Source: DAIOFH01 sp036745875
Lineage (GTDB): Bacteria; Planctomycetota; SZUA-567
DNA: 11,744 bases
NCBI GenBank assembly: GCA_036745875.1
Contig: DAIOFH010000122.1
Span: forward strand, 1-11,744
Direction: 5' to 3'
The notes below the pieces were generated by a model. It made no database searches. It saw only the letters and a program-made list of their open reading frames with translations, and was not told the DNA's origin. Made by a program: the position numbers and the translations under genes. Below, one piece after another: positions 1-6,643 of this stretch (position 1 is its first letter; every line of letters starts with the position of its first letter).

Positions 1-49
1 GAACGGAAATTCTCAACTGGAAACAGCATAACATGGAACACATTCCAGT
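1..49. other. Left flank, no assignable gene
   Basis: The first 49 bases precede the terminator at 56-81. Two plus-strand frames are open to a stop here (TAA at 29-31 and TAA at 49-51), so the 3' end of a plus-strand gene lying to the left is possible, but the stretch is too short to recognise a protein. Confidence 0.2.
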
Positions 50-81
50 AAAAACCCCGCCGGCTGCCGGCGGGTTTTTTT
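50..81. terminator. Bidirectional intrinsic terminator
   Basis: Arms CCCGCCGG (56-63) and CCGGCGGG (67-74) pair as an 8-bp GC stem around a 3-nt loop. On the plus strand seven T follow (75-81). On the minus strand five T follow (the A run at 50-54). It lies 27 nt past the rpmB stop, so it should end the rpmB transcript, and it could also end a plus-strand gene coming from the left edge. Confidence 0.9.
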
Positions 82-107
82 ATACATTACCAAAATAGTG
101 TTGAGTA

Positions 108-374
108 CTAGGATTCAAGAGCCTTGCGGAGCTTCATCTGACCCCTGGCTGCCTTCTTGACTTTGCCGGCGGAGAGGCAGGACGTGCACACCGTAATGCG
201 CTTTACGCTGCCGTTGACTTCGGCTCTGACATTCTGGAGATTCGGTTTGAAGGTCCTGCCGGTCTTGCCGGAGATCTTCGCACCCGAACCGCCCTTGGCC
301 TTGGCGGCACCGCGCCTGGCGTACTTGATTCCAAAAGTGGTCTTCTTACCGCAAACTTCGCATTCATTAGCCAT
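108..374 (-). CDS. rpmB: 50S ribosomal protein L28 (bL28), zinc-ribbon form with insertion
   Basis: Structural protein of the large ribosomal subunit. The 88-aa product has the L28 core (FKPNLQNVRAEVNG near residues 42-55, then TVCTSCLSAGKV at 61-72). Cysteine pairs C5/C8 and C63/C66 form the zinc site of the cysteine-containing class of L28. Residues 20-39 form a Gly/Lys/Arg-rich stretch (RRGAAKAKGG...) between the first cysteine pair and the core. This makes the protein longer than the common ~62-78-aa forms; from memory, L28s of some phyla carry a similar insertion. The ATG is preceded by AGGGAG (385-390 on the complement) with a 10-nt gap. The gene is monocistronic as far as can be seen, with promoters upstream and a terminator downstream. 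Confidence 0.95.
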   Translation of the reverse strand: MANECEVCGKKTTFGIKYARRGAAKAKGGSGAKISGKTGRTFKPNLQNVRAEVNGSVKRITVCTSCLSAGKVKKAARGQMKLRKALES

Positions 375-429
375 GATCGCTTTTCTCCCTGACCGCCTGC
401 CGCAGCCCGCTCTGAGTTACAAACTACGT

Positions 430-458
430 ATATTATGGAAATTCCTGTAAAATGACAA
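430..458 (-). promoter_or_regulatory. Proximal rpmB promoter, sigma-70 type
   Basis: On the complement, TTGTCA (453-458) and TAATAT (430-435) are separated by exactly 17 nt. Both hexamers are near consensus. They lie about 55-85 nt upstream of the rpmB ATG. The -35 overlaps the T-rich tail of the hairpin at 464-486. Confidence 0.65.
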
Positions 459-463
459 AACAG

Positions 464-486
464 CGCGGCTGCCGCCGGCAGCCGCG
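464..486. terminator. Very stable GC hairpin upstream of rpmB, terminator-like on the minus strand
   Basis: Arms CGCGGCTGCC (464-473) and GGCAGCCGCG (477-486) pair perfectly over 10 bp around a GCC loop. On the minus strand the stem is followed by CTGTTTTGTCATT, a passable U-rich tail; on the plus strand no T run follows. No minus-strand gene precedes it, so it is not an ordinary gene-end terminator. It lies between two candidate rpmB promoters and could be a leader hairpin or attenuator, or a block to antisense read-through from the macA side. Confidence 0.6.
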
Positions 487-496
487 TCGAATTGTT

Positions 497-527
497 ATAA
501 TATCAACATCAAAGGGCAGGTTGTCAA
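497..527 (-). promoter_or_regulatory. Candidate distal rpmB promoter
   Basis: On the complement a perfect TTGACA (522-527) is followed at 17 nt by GATATT (499-504), or at 19 nt by TATTAT (497-502). Transcription would start near 491, immediately before the GC hairpin at 464-486. The -35 is consensus but the spacing/-10 choice is ambiguous. Confidence 0.45.
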
Positions 528-612
528 GGGAAATCCCCTAAAAGACCCCGATGTTTTTTTCTTTCCGGTTATAGTTGCACCAAAAAAAATTGTAACCATT
601 CGGCGTGTAAAT

Positions 613-647
613 GCACTAACATTATTGAAGGCGCAAATTAGTGCGCC
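613..647 (+). repeat. Overlapping inverted repeats upstream of macA
   Basis: Two alternative stems share sequence: GCACTAA (613-619) with TTAGTGC (638-644), and GGCGCA (630-635) with TGCGCC (642-647). They cannot form together. They lie 76-110 nt before the macA start and may be an operator or leader structure. I found no well-spaced -35/-10 pair for macA in 540-722. Confidence 0.35.
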
Positions 648-722
648 GACAGCTTTGTAATGGGGAACAGCCGTTCGATATCGGAAAACACTGTAAACAA
701 TACGCAGTACTGGAGATACATT

Positions 723-2090
723 ATGAAAAAACTGCTTCTTGTCCTGGTTGTCGTAGCGCTGTTGGGCGGCGGATATTATGCATATGCCCAGAACAAGCAA
801 AAGGAAGCCGCCGAGACCAACCTTGAGCTACATACGGCCATTGCCGAGCGCGGCGATATAAGACAGGTAGTGTCTGCGACCGGCCGAGTCGAACCTGAAC
901 GCGAAGTGGAAATCAAATCCAAGGCGTCGGGCGAAGTCAAGGAAGTGACTGTCGACATCTCGGACACGGTCAAGCAGGGACAGTTGCTGTTCCGCCTCGA
1001 TCCCACCGACGAAGAGCGTTCGGTGAAGCGACTCACTGCCAGTCTTACCATGTCCAAGGCGAAGTTGCAGCAGACCAAACTGAAAGTCTCCGCTGCAGAA
1101 GCCAAGCTCGAGGCAGACACCACCCGCGCCAATGCCGACCTCGCCTTTGCCAAGGCGGAAAAGGAAGAGTTCCAGACCAGGCTTCGTCGCGCCCTTGAGC
1201 TCCACGAACAGCGCGTAATCAGCAGGGAAGAACTGGACACAGCCCAGACCAAGGCTGTTCAGGTTAGTTCGAACCTTGAGAACGCCAACGTCAAGCTGGA
1301 GGATCTCAAGGTCCAGTCGATGGAACTCGAGCAACTGAAGCAAGAAATTCCCATCGCCGAAGCGCAGGTGGAAAATGATGAAATCTCCCTCGCTGACGCC
1401 GAGCAGCGCCTCATTGAGACTGAAGTGTTCGCCCCCATCGACGGCGTCGTCTCCGAACGTGGCATCCAGGAAGGCTACATCGTCTCTTCCGGCATTTCCA
1501 ACGTAGGCGGCGGCACCACGACCATGAAGATAGTCGATCTGTCCCGCGTCTATGCCATCGCGGCCGTCGACGAAGCCGACATCAAGGGCGTACAGCCCGG
1601 CGTCAAGGCGATCATTACCGCGGACGCCTTCCCAGGCATGAATTTCAACGGCGTCGTCGTGCGCGTCGCCACCACAGGCGTCGTCGAGTCCAATGTCGTC
1701 ACCTTTGACGTCAAAGTCGAGGTGGAGGGACGGGGAAAAATGCTTCTCAAGCCGGAAATGACCACGAACGTGCAACTCCTCATAGACGAGAGCGTTGATG
1801 TCGTCACCGTGCCTGTCGAGGCGGTTGCGAGAAGGGCTGCCCTGAAAAACGGCGATTCGGATTATTCCCGCCGTGAATCGTATGTCACCTTGCGCTTGCC
1901 GAACGGCACCACCGAAGATCGCGTCGTCAAGACCGGCCTCAACGACGGTTACACCATCGAAATCACCTCCGGCCTGCAGGAAGGCGAGGAAGTGGTCTAC
2001 GACCGCAATCTCGCCGACAGCCGCTGGGCCGGACGCGGGATGCCGGGTCTCGCCGGTCCCGGAGGCCGCAGGCCTCCGCCCCCCAGATAA
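723..2090 (+). CDS. macA: MacA-like membrane-fusion (periplasmic adaptor) subunit of an ABC efflux pump
   Basis: Periplasmic adaptor that should link the inner-membrane ATPase/permease encoded next to it with a TolC-type outer-membrane channel. The 455-aa product starts with an uncleaved-looking anchor (MKKLLLVLVVVALLGGGYY) without a lipobox cysteine. The first lipoyl half is about 62-95 and a long alpha-hairpin about 96-230, rich in E/K/A/Q/L heptads. The second lipoyl half is FAPIDGVVSERGIQEGYIV (236-254), then a beta-barrel to about 355, a membrane-proximal domain to about 430, and a Gly/Pro/Arg tail ending PPPPR. E. coli MacA is about 370 aa, so the hairpin and tail are extended. The ATG at 723 has GGAG 7 nt upstream (712-715); an in-frame ATG at 660 lacks a ribosome site and would bury the anchor. 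It heads the macA-ATPase-permease operon. Transported substrate unknown; RND-type adaptors look similar, but the neighbours favour the Mac type. Confidence 0.88.
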   Translation: MKKLLLVLVVVALLGGGYYAYAQNKQKEAAETNLELHTAIAERGDIRQVVSATGRVEPEREVEIKSKASGEVKEVTVDISDTVKQGQLLFRLDPTDEERSVKRLTASLTMSKAKLQQTKLKVSAAEAKLEADTTRANADLAFAKAEKEEFQTRLRRALELHEQRVISREELDTAQTKAVQVSSNLENANVKLEDLKVQSMELEQLKQEIPIAEAQVENDEISLADAEQRLIETEVFAPIDGVVSERGIQEGYIVSSGISNVGGGTTTMKIVDLSRVYAIAAVDEADIKGVQPGVKAIITADAFPGMNFNGVVVRVATTGVVESNVVTFDVKVEVEGRGKMLLKPEMTTNVQLLIDESVDVVTVPVEAVARRAALKNGDSDYSRRESYVTLRLPNGTTEDRVVKTGLNDGYTIEITSGLQEGEEVVYDRNLADSRWAGRGMPGLAGPGGRRPPPPR

Positions 2091-2203
2091 ACAATCGCTC
2101 TTTGCACATGGATAATTGACAGATGCAGGACTCCAATACTGAAAAAATATACACGCTGCCGCTCGCTTTCTTGTTCCAATTCCGTCGGCGGTGCACGACA
2201 TAC

Positions 2204-2241
2204 TTCTTCCCCGGGCGTCAGCTCATGAACCGCAGGAAGAA
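2204..2241 (+). repeat. Inverted repeat in the macA-ATPase gap
   Basis: TTCTTCC (2204-2210) and GGAAGAA (2235-2241) are a perfect 7-bp inverted repeat spaced by 24 nt, within the 198-nt gap (2091-2288) between adaptor and ATPase genes. A perfect TTGACA lies at 2116-2121 but has no well-spaced -10. No convincing small gene is present. The gap is unusually long for a macAB operon, so a leader structure or internal control site is possible. Confidence 0.3.
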
Positions 2242-2288
2242 TCGCGGCTGGTCGGGTCGCGAAATCAACAACGAGAAAGGCCACAGCC

Positions 2289-3044
2289 ATGACCGTGCCA
2301 GTTATAGATGCAAAGAACCTTCGCAAAACCTACCACGTCGGCGACCAGGAGATACGTGCGCTGGACGGAGTCGACGTCCTCGTCGAACCGGGTGAGATGG
2401 TTGCCATTACAGGCGCTTCCGGCAGCGGCAAGTCGACGCTGATGCAGGTGCTTGGATGCCTGGATAAGGCCGATTCTGGCAGCTACTTCCTCGACGGCGA
2501 AGACGTCTCTACGCTATCCGGCGACCGTCTGGCCGGCATCAGGAACAGGAAAATCGGTTTCGTTTTCCAGGGCTTCCATCTTCTACCTCGTCTTTCGGCG
2601 TTGGAAAACGTTGAATTGCCGCTGATGTACGCGGGAATTAGGGATCCGCGTCCGCAGGCGGAAGCGGTGATGGAGAAGGTGGGATTGACCGATAGAATGC
2701 ACCACGAGTCCAACCAACTATCAGGCGGTCAACGCCAACGCGTCGCCATCGCGCGGGCATTGGTGTCCTCCCCGGCCCTGCTCCTCGCAGACGAGCCGAC
2801 CGGCAACCTGGACAGCCACACCGGTGCGGAAATCCTCGCCCTGTTCCATGCGTTGAATTCAGAAGGCCGCACCATCGTCATCGTCACCCACGACACCGAA
2901 GTCGCAAAGTTCGGCCGCCGCCGCATCCATATGTCAGACGGCCAAGTCGTCCCGGCGGACCAGATTGAAACGCGCGATTCGGCTCGCTTCAATATCGCGC
3001 TTCAGGAAGAGGAAAATAACCATGTTAATGTGGATGCTGGCTAA
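2289..3044 (+). CDS. MacB/LolD-type ABC transporter ATP-binding protein
   Basis: Cytoplasmic nucleotide-binding subunit that powers the mechanotransmission-type exporter. In the 251-aa product, Walker A is GASGSGKST (42-50), the Q-loop is FVFQ (Q94), the signature is LSGGQ (144-148), Walker B is LLLADEP (164-170, catalytic E169) and the switch histidine is H201 in VTHD. The A-loop/N-terminal strand pattern (LRKTY, VGDQEIRALDGV) and the sequence GNLDSHTG are typical of the MacB/LolD/FtsE branch. The ATG follows GAGAAAGG (2273-2280) at 8 nt. The last 23 nt overlap the permease start, indicating translational coupling. E. coli MacB fuses this domain to the permease; here the two are separate genes, as in many bacteria. 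All key residues are intact. Confidence 0.95.
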   Translation: MTVPVIDAKNLRKTYHVGDQEIRALDGVDVLVEPGEMVAITGASGSGKSTLMQVLGCLDKADSGSYFLDGEDVSTLSGDRLAGIRNRKIGFVFQGFHLLPRLSALENVELPLMYAGIRDPRPQAEAVMEKVGLTDRMHHESNQLSGGQRQRVAIARALVSSPALLLADEPTGNLDSHTGAEILALFHALNSEGRTIVIVTHDTEVAKFGRRRIHMSDGQVVPADQIETRDSARFNIALQEEENNHVNVDAG

Positions 3045-4245
3045 AGTAGGGGCCAAAGCGCTTTTGGCCAATAAAATGCGCAGTTTTCTTGCGGTCCTTG
3101 GCATAATTATCGGGGTTGGCGCCGTTATCTCGATGCTTGCCCTGGGCGCGGGTACGCGGGAAAGCATTATCCAGCGCGTGTCGACTATGGGGACGAACCT
3201 CTTGATTGTCCGGCCTGGCCAAGCCGGGCGGCGCGGGGTGATGTCCGGTTCCGCGCAGACGCTGACCTTGGACGACGCATCGGCGATAGCCCAGCAGATC
3301 GACGGGATCGAATGGGTCGCCCCGGTTGTTTCCGGCTCGGCGCAACTCAAGAACCTGAACAGGAATGCCAATGTCGCCATCTCCGGCGTGACTGCCAGTT
3401 ATTTTCCGATCCGCAACTTTGAGATCGAACACGGTCGGAATTTCACCGAGATCGAGGTTGACCGCATGGCGCGGGTGGCCATAATCGGCCCGACGACGGC
3501 GAAGAACCTTTTCGATCGCGACGAGCCTGTCGGCGAAACAATCAAGTTGAAGGGCGTCAATTACCAGGTTATAGGCGTATTGAAGGCAAAAGGCGACCAG
3601 GGTTGGTACAATCCGGACGACCAGGCGCTTATCCCCATCACCACGGCGATGAAACAGGTTTTCGGCGTGGAGCGCCTGCGTGAAGTGGACATCCTTGGCG
3701 TCAAAGACTACCCGAACCAGACGATCATCGAAGACGTGACGGCGCTTTTGAGAAAGCGCCATCGCACCGCCGCGGATGCGGAAAACGACTTCAATATCCA
3801 TGACCAGGCCGAAGCCATCAACATGGCGTCGGCGTTTACCACGACGTTGACGGTATTGTTGGGGAGTCTTGCCGGGATATCGCTTCTGGTTGGCGGCATC
3901 GGCATCATGAACATCATGTTGGTTACGGTTGCTGAACGCACCCGTGAAATCGGGCTCAGGAAGGCCATTGGCGCACGCGAAAAGGACATCCTGGGGCAGT
4001 TCCTCTTTGAATCGATCATGATTAGCGGGTTTGGCGGGTTGATGGGCGTGCTGTTCGGCGTCGGACTCGCTTATCTCATTCCCTATATCGCACAGTTGGC
4101 AGGTTCCGAGTTTGCGACACTGATAGAACCAAGAAGCATTATCCTTGCCCTTGGCGTTTCCGCAGCCGTCGGCGTCTTTTTCGGCTACTACCCGGCGAGA
4201 CGCGCAGCCAAGCTGGATCCGGTTGAAGCGTTACGCTATGAGTAG
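3022..4245 (+). CDS. macB: MacB/FtsX-type ABC transporter permease
   Basis: Inner-membrane permease of the efflux complex, 407 aa. Topology is the four-helix MacB type: TM1 about 21-44, a large periplasmic domain about 45-270 (MacB_PCD type, with DRMARVAIIGPTTAKNLF and related elements), then TM2 about 274-302, TM3 328-352 and TM4 372-391. The conserved cytoplasmic loop after TM2, VAERTREIGLRKAIGA (303-318), and the terminal PARRAAKLDPVEALRYE are hallmark FtsX-family segments. The ATG at 3022 lies 9 nt after AAGAGG (3007-3012) and inside the ATPase gene; an in-frame upstream ATG at 2965 would add a charged stretch and overlap more. The family works as a dimer with two ATPases and a hexameric MacA ring. 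Possible cargos are macrolides, peptides, siderophores or lipoproteins; the sequence does not decide. Confidence 0.92.
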   Translation: MLMWMLAKVGAKALLANKMRSFLAVLGIIIGVGAVISMLALGAGTRESIIQRVSTMGTNLLIVRPGQAGRRGVMSGSAQTLTLDDASAIAQQIDGIEWVAPVVSGSAQLKNLNRNANVAISGVTASYFPIRNFEIEHGRNFTEIEVDRMARVAIIGPTTAKNLFDRDEPVGETIKLKGVNYQVIGVLKAKGDQGWYNPDDQALIPITTAMKQVFGVERLREVDILGVKDYPNQTIIEDVTALLRKRHRTAADAENDFNIHDQAEAINMASAFTTTLTVLLGSLAGISLLVGGIGIMNIMLVTVAERTREIGLRKAIGAREKDILGQFLFESIMISGFGGLMGVLFGVGLAYLIPYIAQLAGSEFATLIEPRSIILALGVSAAVGVFFGYYPARRAAKLDPVEALRYE

Positions 4246-4316
4246 CTGGAAGCCATCGAACGACTTCTAAATTATTGTTAAGGGATGAGGTTTTAAGTAT
4301 CTATCCGGATGCAAAT

Positions 4317-4328
4317 TGAATATATTCA
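4317..4328. repeat. 12-bp perfect palindrome
   Basis: TGAATATATTCA lies in the 439-nt gap between the permease and sensor-kinase genes, followed at 4330-4357 by a possible promoter (TTGTCG, 16 nt, TATGTA). The rest of 4246-4420 shows no convincing gene; only very short ORFs without ribosome sites occur. Could be an operator, or chance in an AT-rich stretch. Confidence 0.3.
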
Positions 4329-4425
4329 TTTGTCGCGGTAATGTCACTGGGTATGTACTTATGCACGCAAATGGCCGTATAACTTAGTATGTGGAATTGC
4401 TCTCCTCTTAACCGGGGATGTAATG

Positions 4426-4464
4426 CGGGCAGCCCTGCGATGTGTGCGGGGCTGCCTGTTTTTT
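4426..4464 (+). terminator. Strong intrinsic terminator of the efflux operon
   Basis: Arms GGCAGCCC (4428-4435) and GGGCTGCC (4449-4456) pair. The stem extends inward through G-T, G-C and C-G pairs to a 7-nt loop and outward by two more pairs. It is followed by TGTTTTTT (4457-4464). It lies about 180 nt past the permease stop, leaving a long 3' untranslated tail. Confidence 0.9.
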
Positions 4465-4502
4465 ATCGGGGAAAACTGTCTCAGGTGCTAAAATGTAATA
4501 AA

Positions 4503-4533
4503 TTGCACGGCGGACGTTTTTGGCGCATATATG
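4503..4533 (+). promoter_or_regulatory. Candidate promoter for the two-component operon
   Basis: TTGCAC (4503-4508) is followed at 17 nt by CATATA (4526-4531), or at 19 nt by TATATG (4528-4533). It lies downstream of the efflux-operon terminator and about 150 nt before the kinase start. The match is moderate. Confidence 0.3.
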
Positions 4534-4622
4534 TGTAAGTGGTGCGATTTTCACCATTAGGAGACTATCGTATCAACCATTCTTGGGACCTTATAACGGA
4601 GTATTTCAAACAGCGTAACAAC

Positions 4623-4688
4623 ATGACCCGTGACCGCCGTCGATTCGCCGCAGGGGCTGTTTGGGATATTGTTGCCGGACCGATATGA
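4623..4688 (+). other. Possible 21-codon leader ORF coupled to the sensor kinase
   Basis: ATG at 4623 opens a short frame beginning MTRDRRRF and ending with TGA at 4686-4688. That stop overlaps the kinase ATG (4685-4687) as ATGA. The kinase start has no clear Shine-Dalgarno, so re-initiation from this ORF would explain its translation. However, this ORF also lacks a strong ribosome site: GGAG at 4598-4601 is too far upstream. Confidence 0.2.
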
Positions 4689-6643
4689 ATAAGCAAATGT
4701 GGAAAATCATTCTTTATGTCGTCCTCCTGCTGGCGGTGCTTATCGGCGTGCAGCAATTGACGCAATCGCCCATGCGCCGCTTTGTTGCGGTTGACGGTGT
4801 GGTGGACCTCACCGACGGCGATTTGTCGCGGGAGATCATGTATATAGACGAGGCCGGATGGGAGTACTATCCGGCGCACTTGTATACTCCGGCCGATTTT
4901 CGTTCCGGCGGGACAGTCGACCCGGTTTATGATGACAGCTCTTCGCTGGAGGAGTACGGCACATATCGCCTCAGGGCAAAGCTGCCCCAGGATATTCTGT
5001 ACGCCGTAACGGGAAAAAGCTTCCCCTTTTCCCAGCGCGTTTTCATCAACGGGGATCTTGCGGGCGAAGTGGGCATGCCCGACACAAGCCGCAAGGATAC
5101 CGTGACCCATGCGAAAACGTACGGCTATTATTTCCGCCCACACGACGGAGAGGTGGAGTTCGTCTTCCAGGTTGCGAACTTCAACCATAGATCTGGCGGT
5201 TACAACGAGGAGATGAAACTGGGCGAGCCGGAATTGGTGTCTGGTTATCGCGCCAAGAAATTGATCTATTCCTGTCTGCTGGTGGGCGGGTTCGCTTTTG
5301 TATTCCTGTACTTTATCGGGTTATACATTTTCTTTTCCAGGCGGCGGTATTTTTTATTTCTCGCATTGGCCAGTCTCGCAACGGCGGTGCGTATGACCTT
5401 TCTCGATGACAAATACGTTATGGTGCCGTTTCCTGATTTGTCCTGGTCTTTCGCCATTCGCGCGGAATACCTGTGTCTTGTCCTGTTCGTGGCTTTTTTG
5501 CAGCTGTATTTCATGACCCTTTATCCGGGCATGCTGAACAGATTCTTCGTCGCGGCCGTGGTTGGGCTCTCGGCGCTGTACGGTCTGGCCATCGTCTTTA
5601 CGGACACTTTGTATTTTACCGGCCTCTTCAAGTGGTACACAGTTGTCTGGGTCGCGGCATCCGCGATGACTTTGTGGAAGATGACGCTGCAATTGCGCTA
5701 TCGGGACATGCATACGGTACTTATATTTACCGGTCTTGTAGTTTTTATCGCCACGGCGCTTTTTGACGAGATGACATATCATTTCATTTACCATGCCCGA
5801 GTGTACAACACGCTGGCGGCGGGGGTTCTGGTGGGAATGTTTACCAATATGATCGCCTTGACCCTGAATTTCGCCGAGGTCGAGAATGCGCTCCTGGCCG
5901 CCAAAAATCGTCAGAAGGCGCTGAATGTGGCGAACCGCCTGTTGGACCGCCTCAACCGGATGAAGACGCATTTCATGGCAAATATGAGCCATGAGATGAA
6001 AACGCCACTGACGGTGATGTCTGTCCATGCGCAATTGTCCAAGGCCTTGTTAAGTGCGAAGGCTGACAGTGAGGAAGTTACCCAAAGTCTCGATACCATT
6101 TCCATGGAGTCAAAGCGCCTTGCCCGCATGGTCGGAGGCATGCTCGACCTCATGAGCATGCAGGAAAGCGAAAGCGATATGGAGGAAATAGACATCGGCC
6201 TGTTACTCCGGAACGTCGCGGAAGCATATGACGCGCTGCTCGAGAAAAAAGGAAATGCCCTGGTCCTGGATATTCAGGATAGCCTCCCGGAGGTTAGGGG
6301 TAATGCGGATATGCTGACACAGGTTCTTCTGAACCTTTTCGCCAATGCAAACCGCTACACGGAGCACGGGCGGATAAACGTCTCCGCGGCGGAGGACGGC
6401 GGGAAAGTTGCAGTGACCGTCCGTGACACCGGGACGGGGGTTCCGCCGGAGATACTTGCCCATGCGTTCGCCCGCCGCGTCGCCGAGAAGGAAGGAGGCG
6501 GCACAGGCCTTGGGTTGTCGATCTGCAAGTCGATTATCGAACGTCATAACGGCACTATCGGCATTGATAATGTTGATAAAAGGGATGGCGGAGGGACCGT
6601 AGTCCGGTTTGTCCTGCCGACGAAAGCAAAGGGTGAGAAATGA
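4685..6643 (+). CDS. 7TM (DISM-type) sensor histidine kinase
   Basis: Membrane sensor kinase of 652 aa that should autophosphorylate and pass phosphate to the regulator encoded next to it. An N-terminal anchor (about 7-24) is followed by an extracytoplasmic domain (about 30-190) with jelly-roll-like features (YGTYRLRAKLP, RVFINGDLAGEVG), as in the 7TMR-DISM extracellular class. About seven membrane helices lie between 193 and 397, then a coiled segment. The dimerisation/phosphoacceptor box is FMANMSHEMKTPLTV (H436), and the ATPase domain has the N box LLNLFANANRYT (549-559), G1 DTGTGVP (581-587) and G2 GGGTGLGLS (604-612). All catalytic motifs are intact. The first good start is ATG 4685; an in-frame TTG at 4661 follows AGGGG at only 4 nt, and a stop at 4631 bounds the frame. 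The stop overlaps the regulator start. Ligand unknown; bound sugars are a family-based guess. Confidence 0.93.
   Translation: MNKQMWKIILYVVLLLAVLIGVQQLTQSPMRRFVAVDGVVDLTDGDLSREIMYIDEAGWEYYPAHLYTPADFRSGGTVDPVYDDSSSLEEYGTYRLRAKLPQDILYAVTGKSFPFSQRVFINGDLAGEVGMPDTSRKDTVTHAKTYGYYFRPHDGEVEFVFQVANFNHRSGGYNEEMKLGEPELVSGYRAKKLIYSCLLVGGFAFVFLYFIGLYIFFSRRRYFLFLALASLATAVRMTFLDDKYVMVPFPDLSWSFAIRAEYLCLVLFVAFLQLYFMTLYPGMLNRFFVAAVVGLSALYGLAIVFTDTLYFTGLFKWYTVVWVAASAMTLWKMTLQLRYRDMHTVLIFTGLVVFIATALFDEMTYHFIYHARVYNTLAAGVLVGMFTNMIALTLNFAEVENALLAAKNRQKALNVANRLLDRLNRMKTHFMANMSHEMKTPLTVMSVHAQLSKALLSAKADSEEVTQSLDTISMESKRLARMVGGMLDLMSMQESESDMEEIDIGLLLRNVAEAYDALLEKKGNALVLDIQDSLPEVRGNADMLTQVLLNLFANANRYTEHGRINVSAAEDGGKVAVTVRDTGTGVPPEILAHAFARRVAEKEGGGTGLGLSICKSIIERHNGTIGIDNVDKRDGGGTVVRFVLPTKAKGEK

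Noticed and set aside
157..450. Plus-strand frame antisense to rpmB
   Set aside because: Shadow of rpmB; it extends through the rpmB ribosome site and promoter with no homology-like features.
528..537. GGGAAATCCC dyad upstream of macA
   Set aside because: Too short to call an operator and overlapping the distal rpmB promoter by chance cannot be excluded.
495..800. Minus-strand frame of 101 codons spanning the macA promoter region
   Set aside because: No ribosome site or recognisable domain, and it runs through the inverted repeats and the macA start.
828..2201. Long minus-strand open frame (457 codons) antisense to macA
   Set aside because: It lies opposite a clear macA, has low-complexity His/Gly/Asp/Phe-rich composition and no recognisable domain; codon bias of the GC-rich sense gene explains it.
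2123..2395. 90-codon plus-strand frame in the macA-ATPase gap
   Set aside because: No ribosome site, a basic low-complexity product, and it runs into the ATPase gene in another frame.
5354..6034. 226-codon minus-strand frame antisense to the sensor kinase
   Set aside because: His/Gln/Arg-rich composition typical of an antisense shadow; the kinase frame is complete with all motifs.
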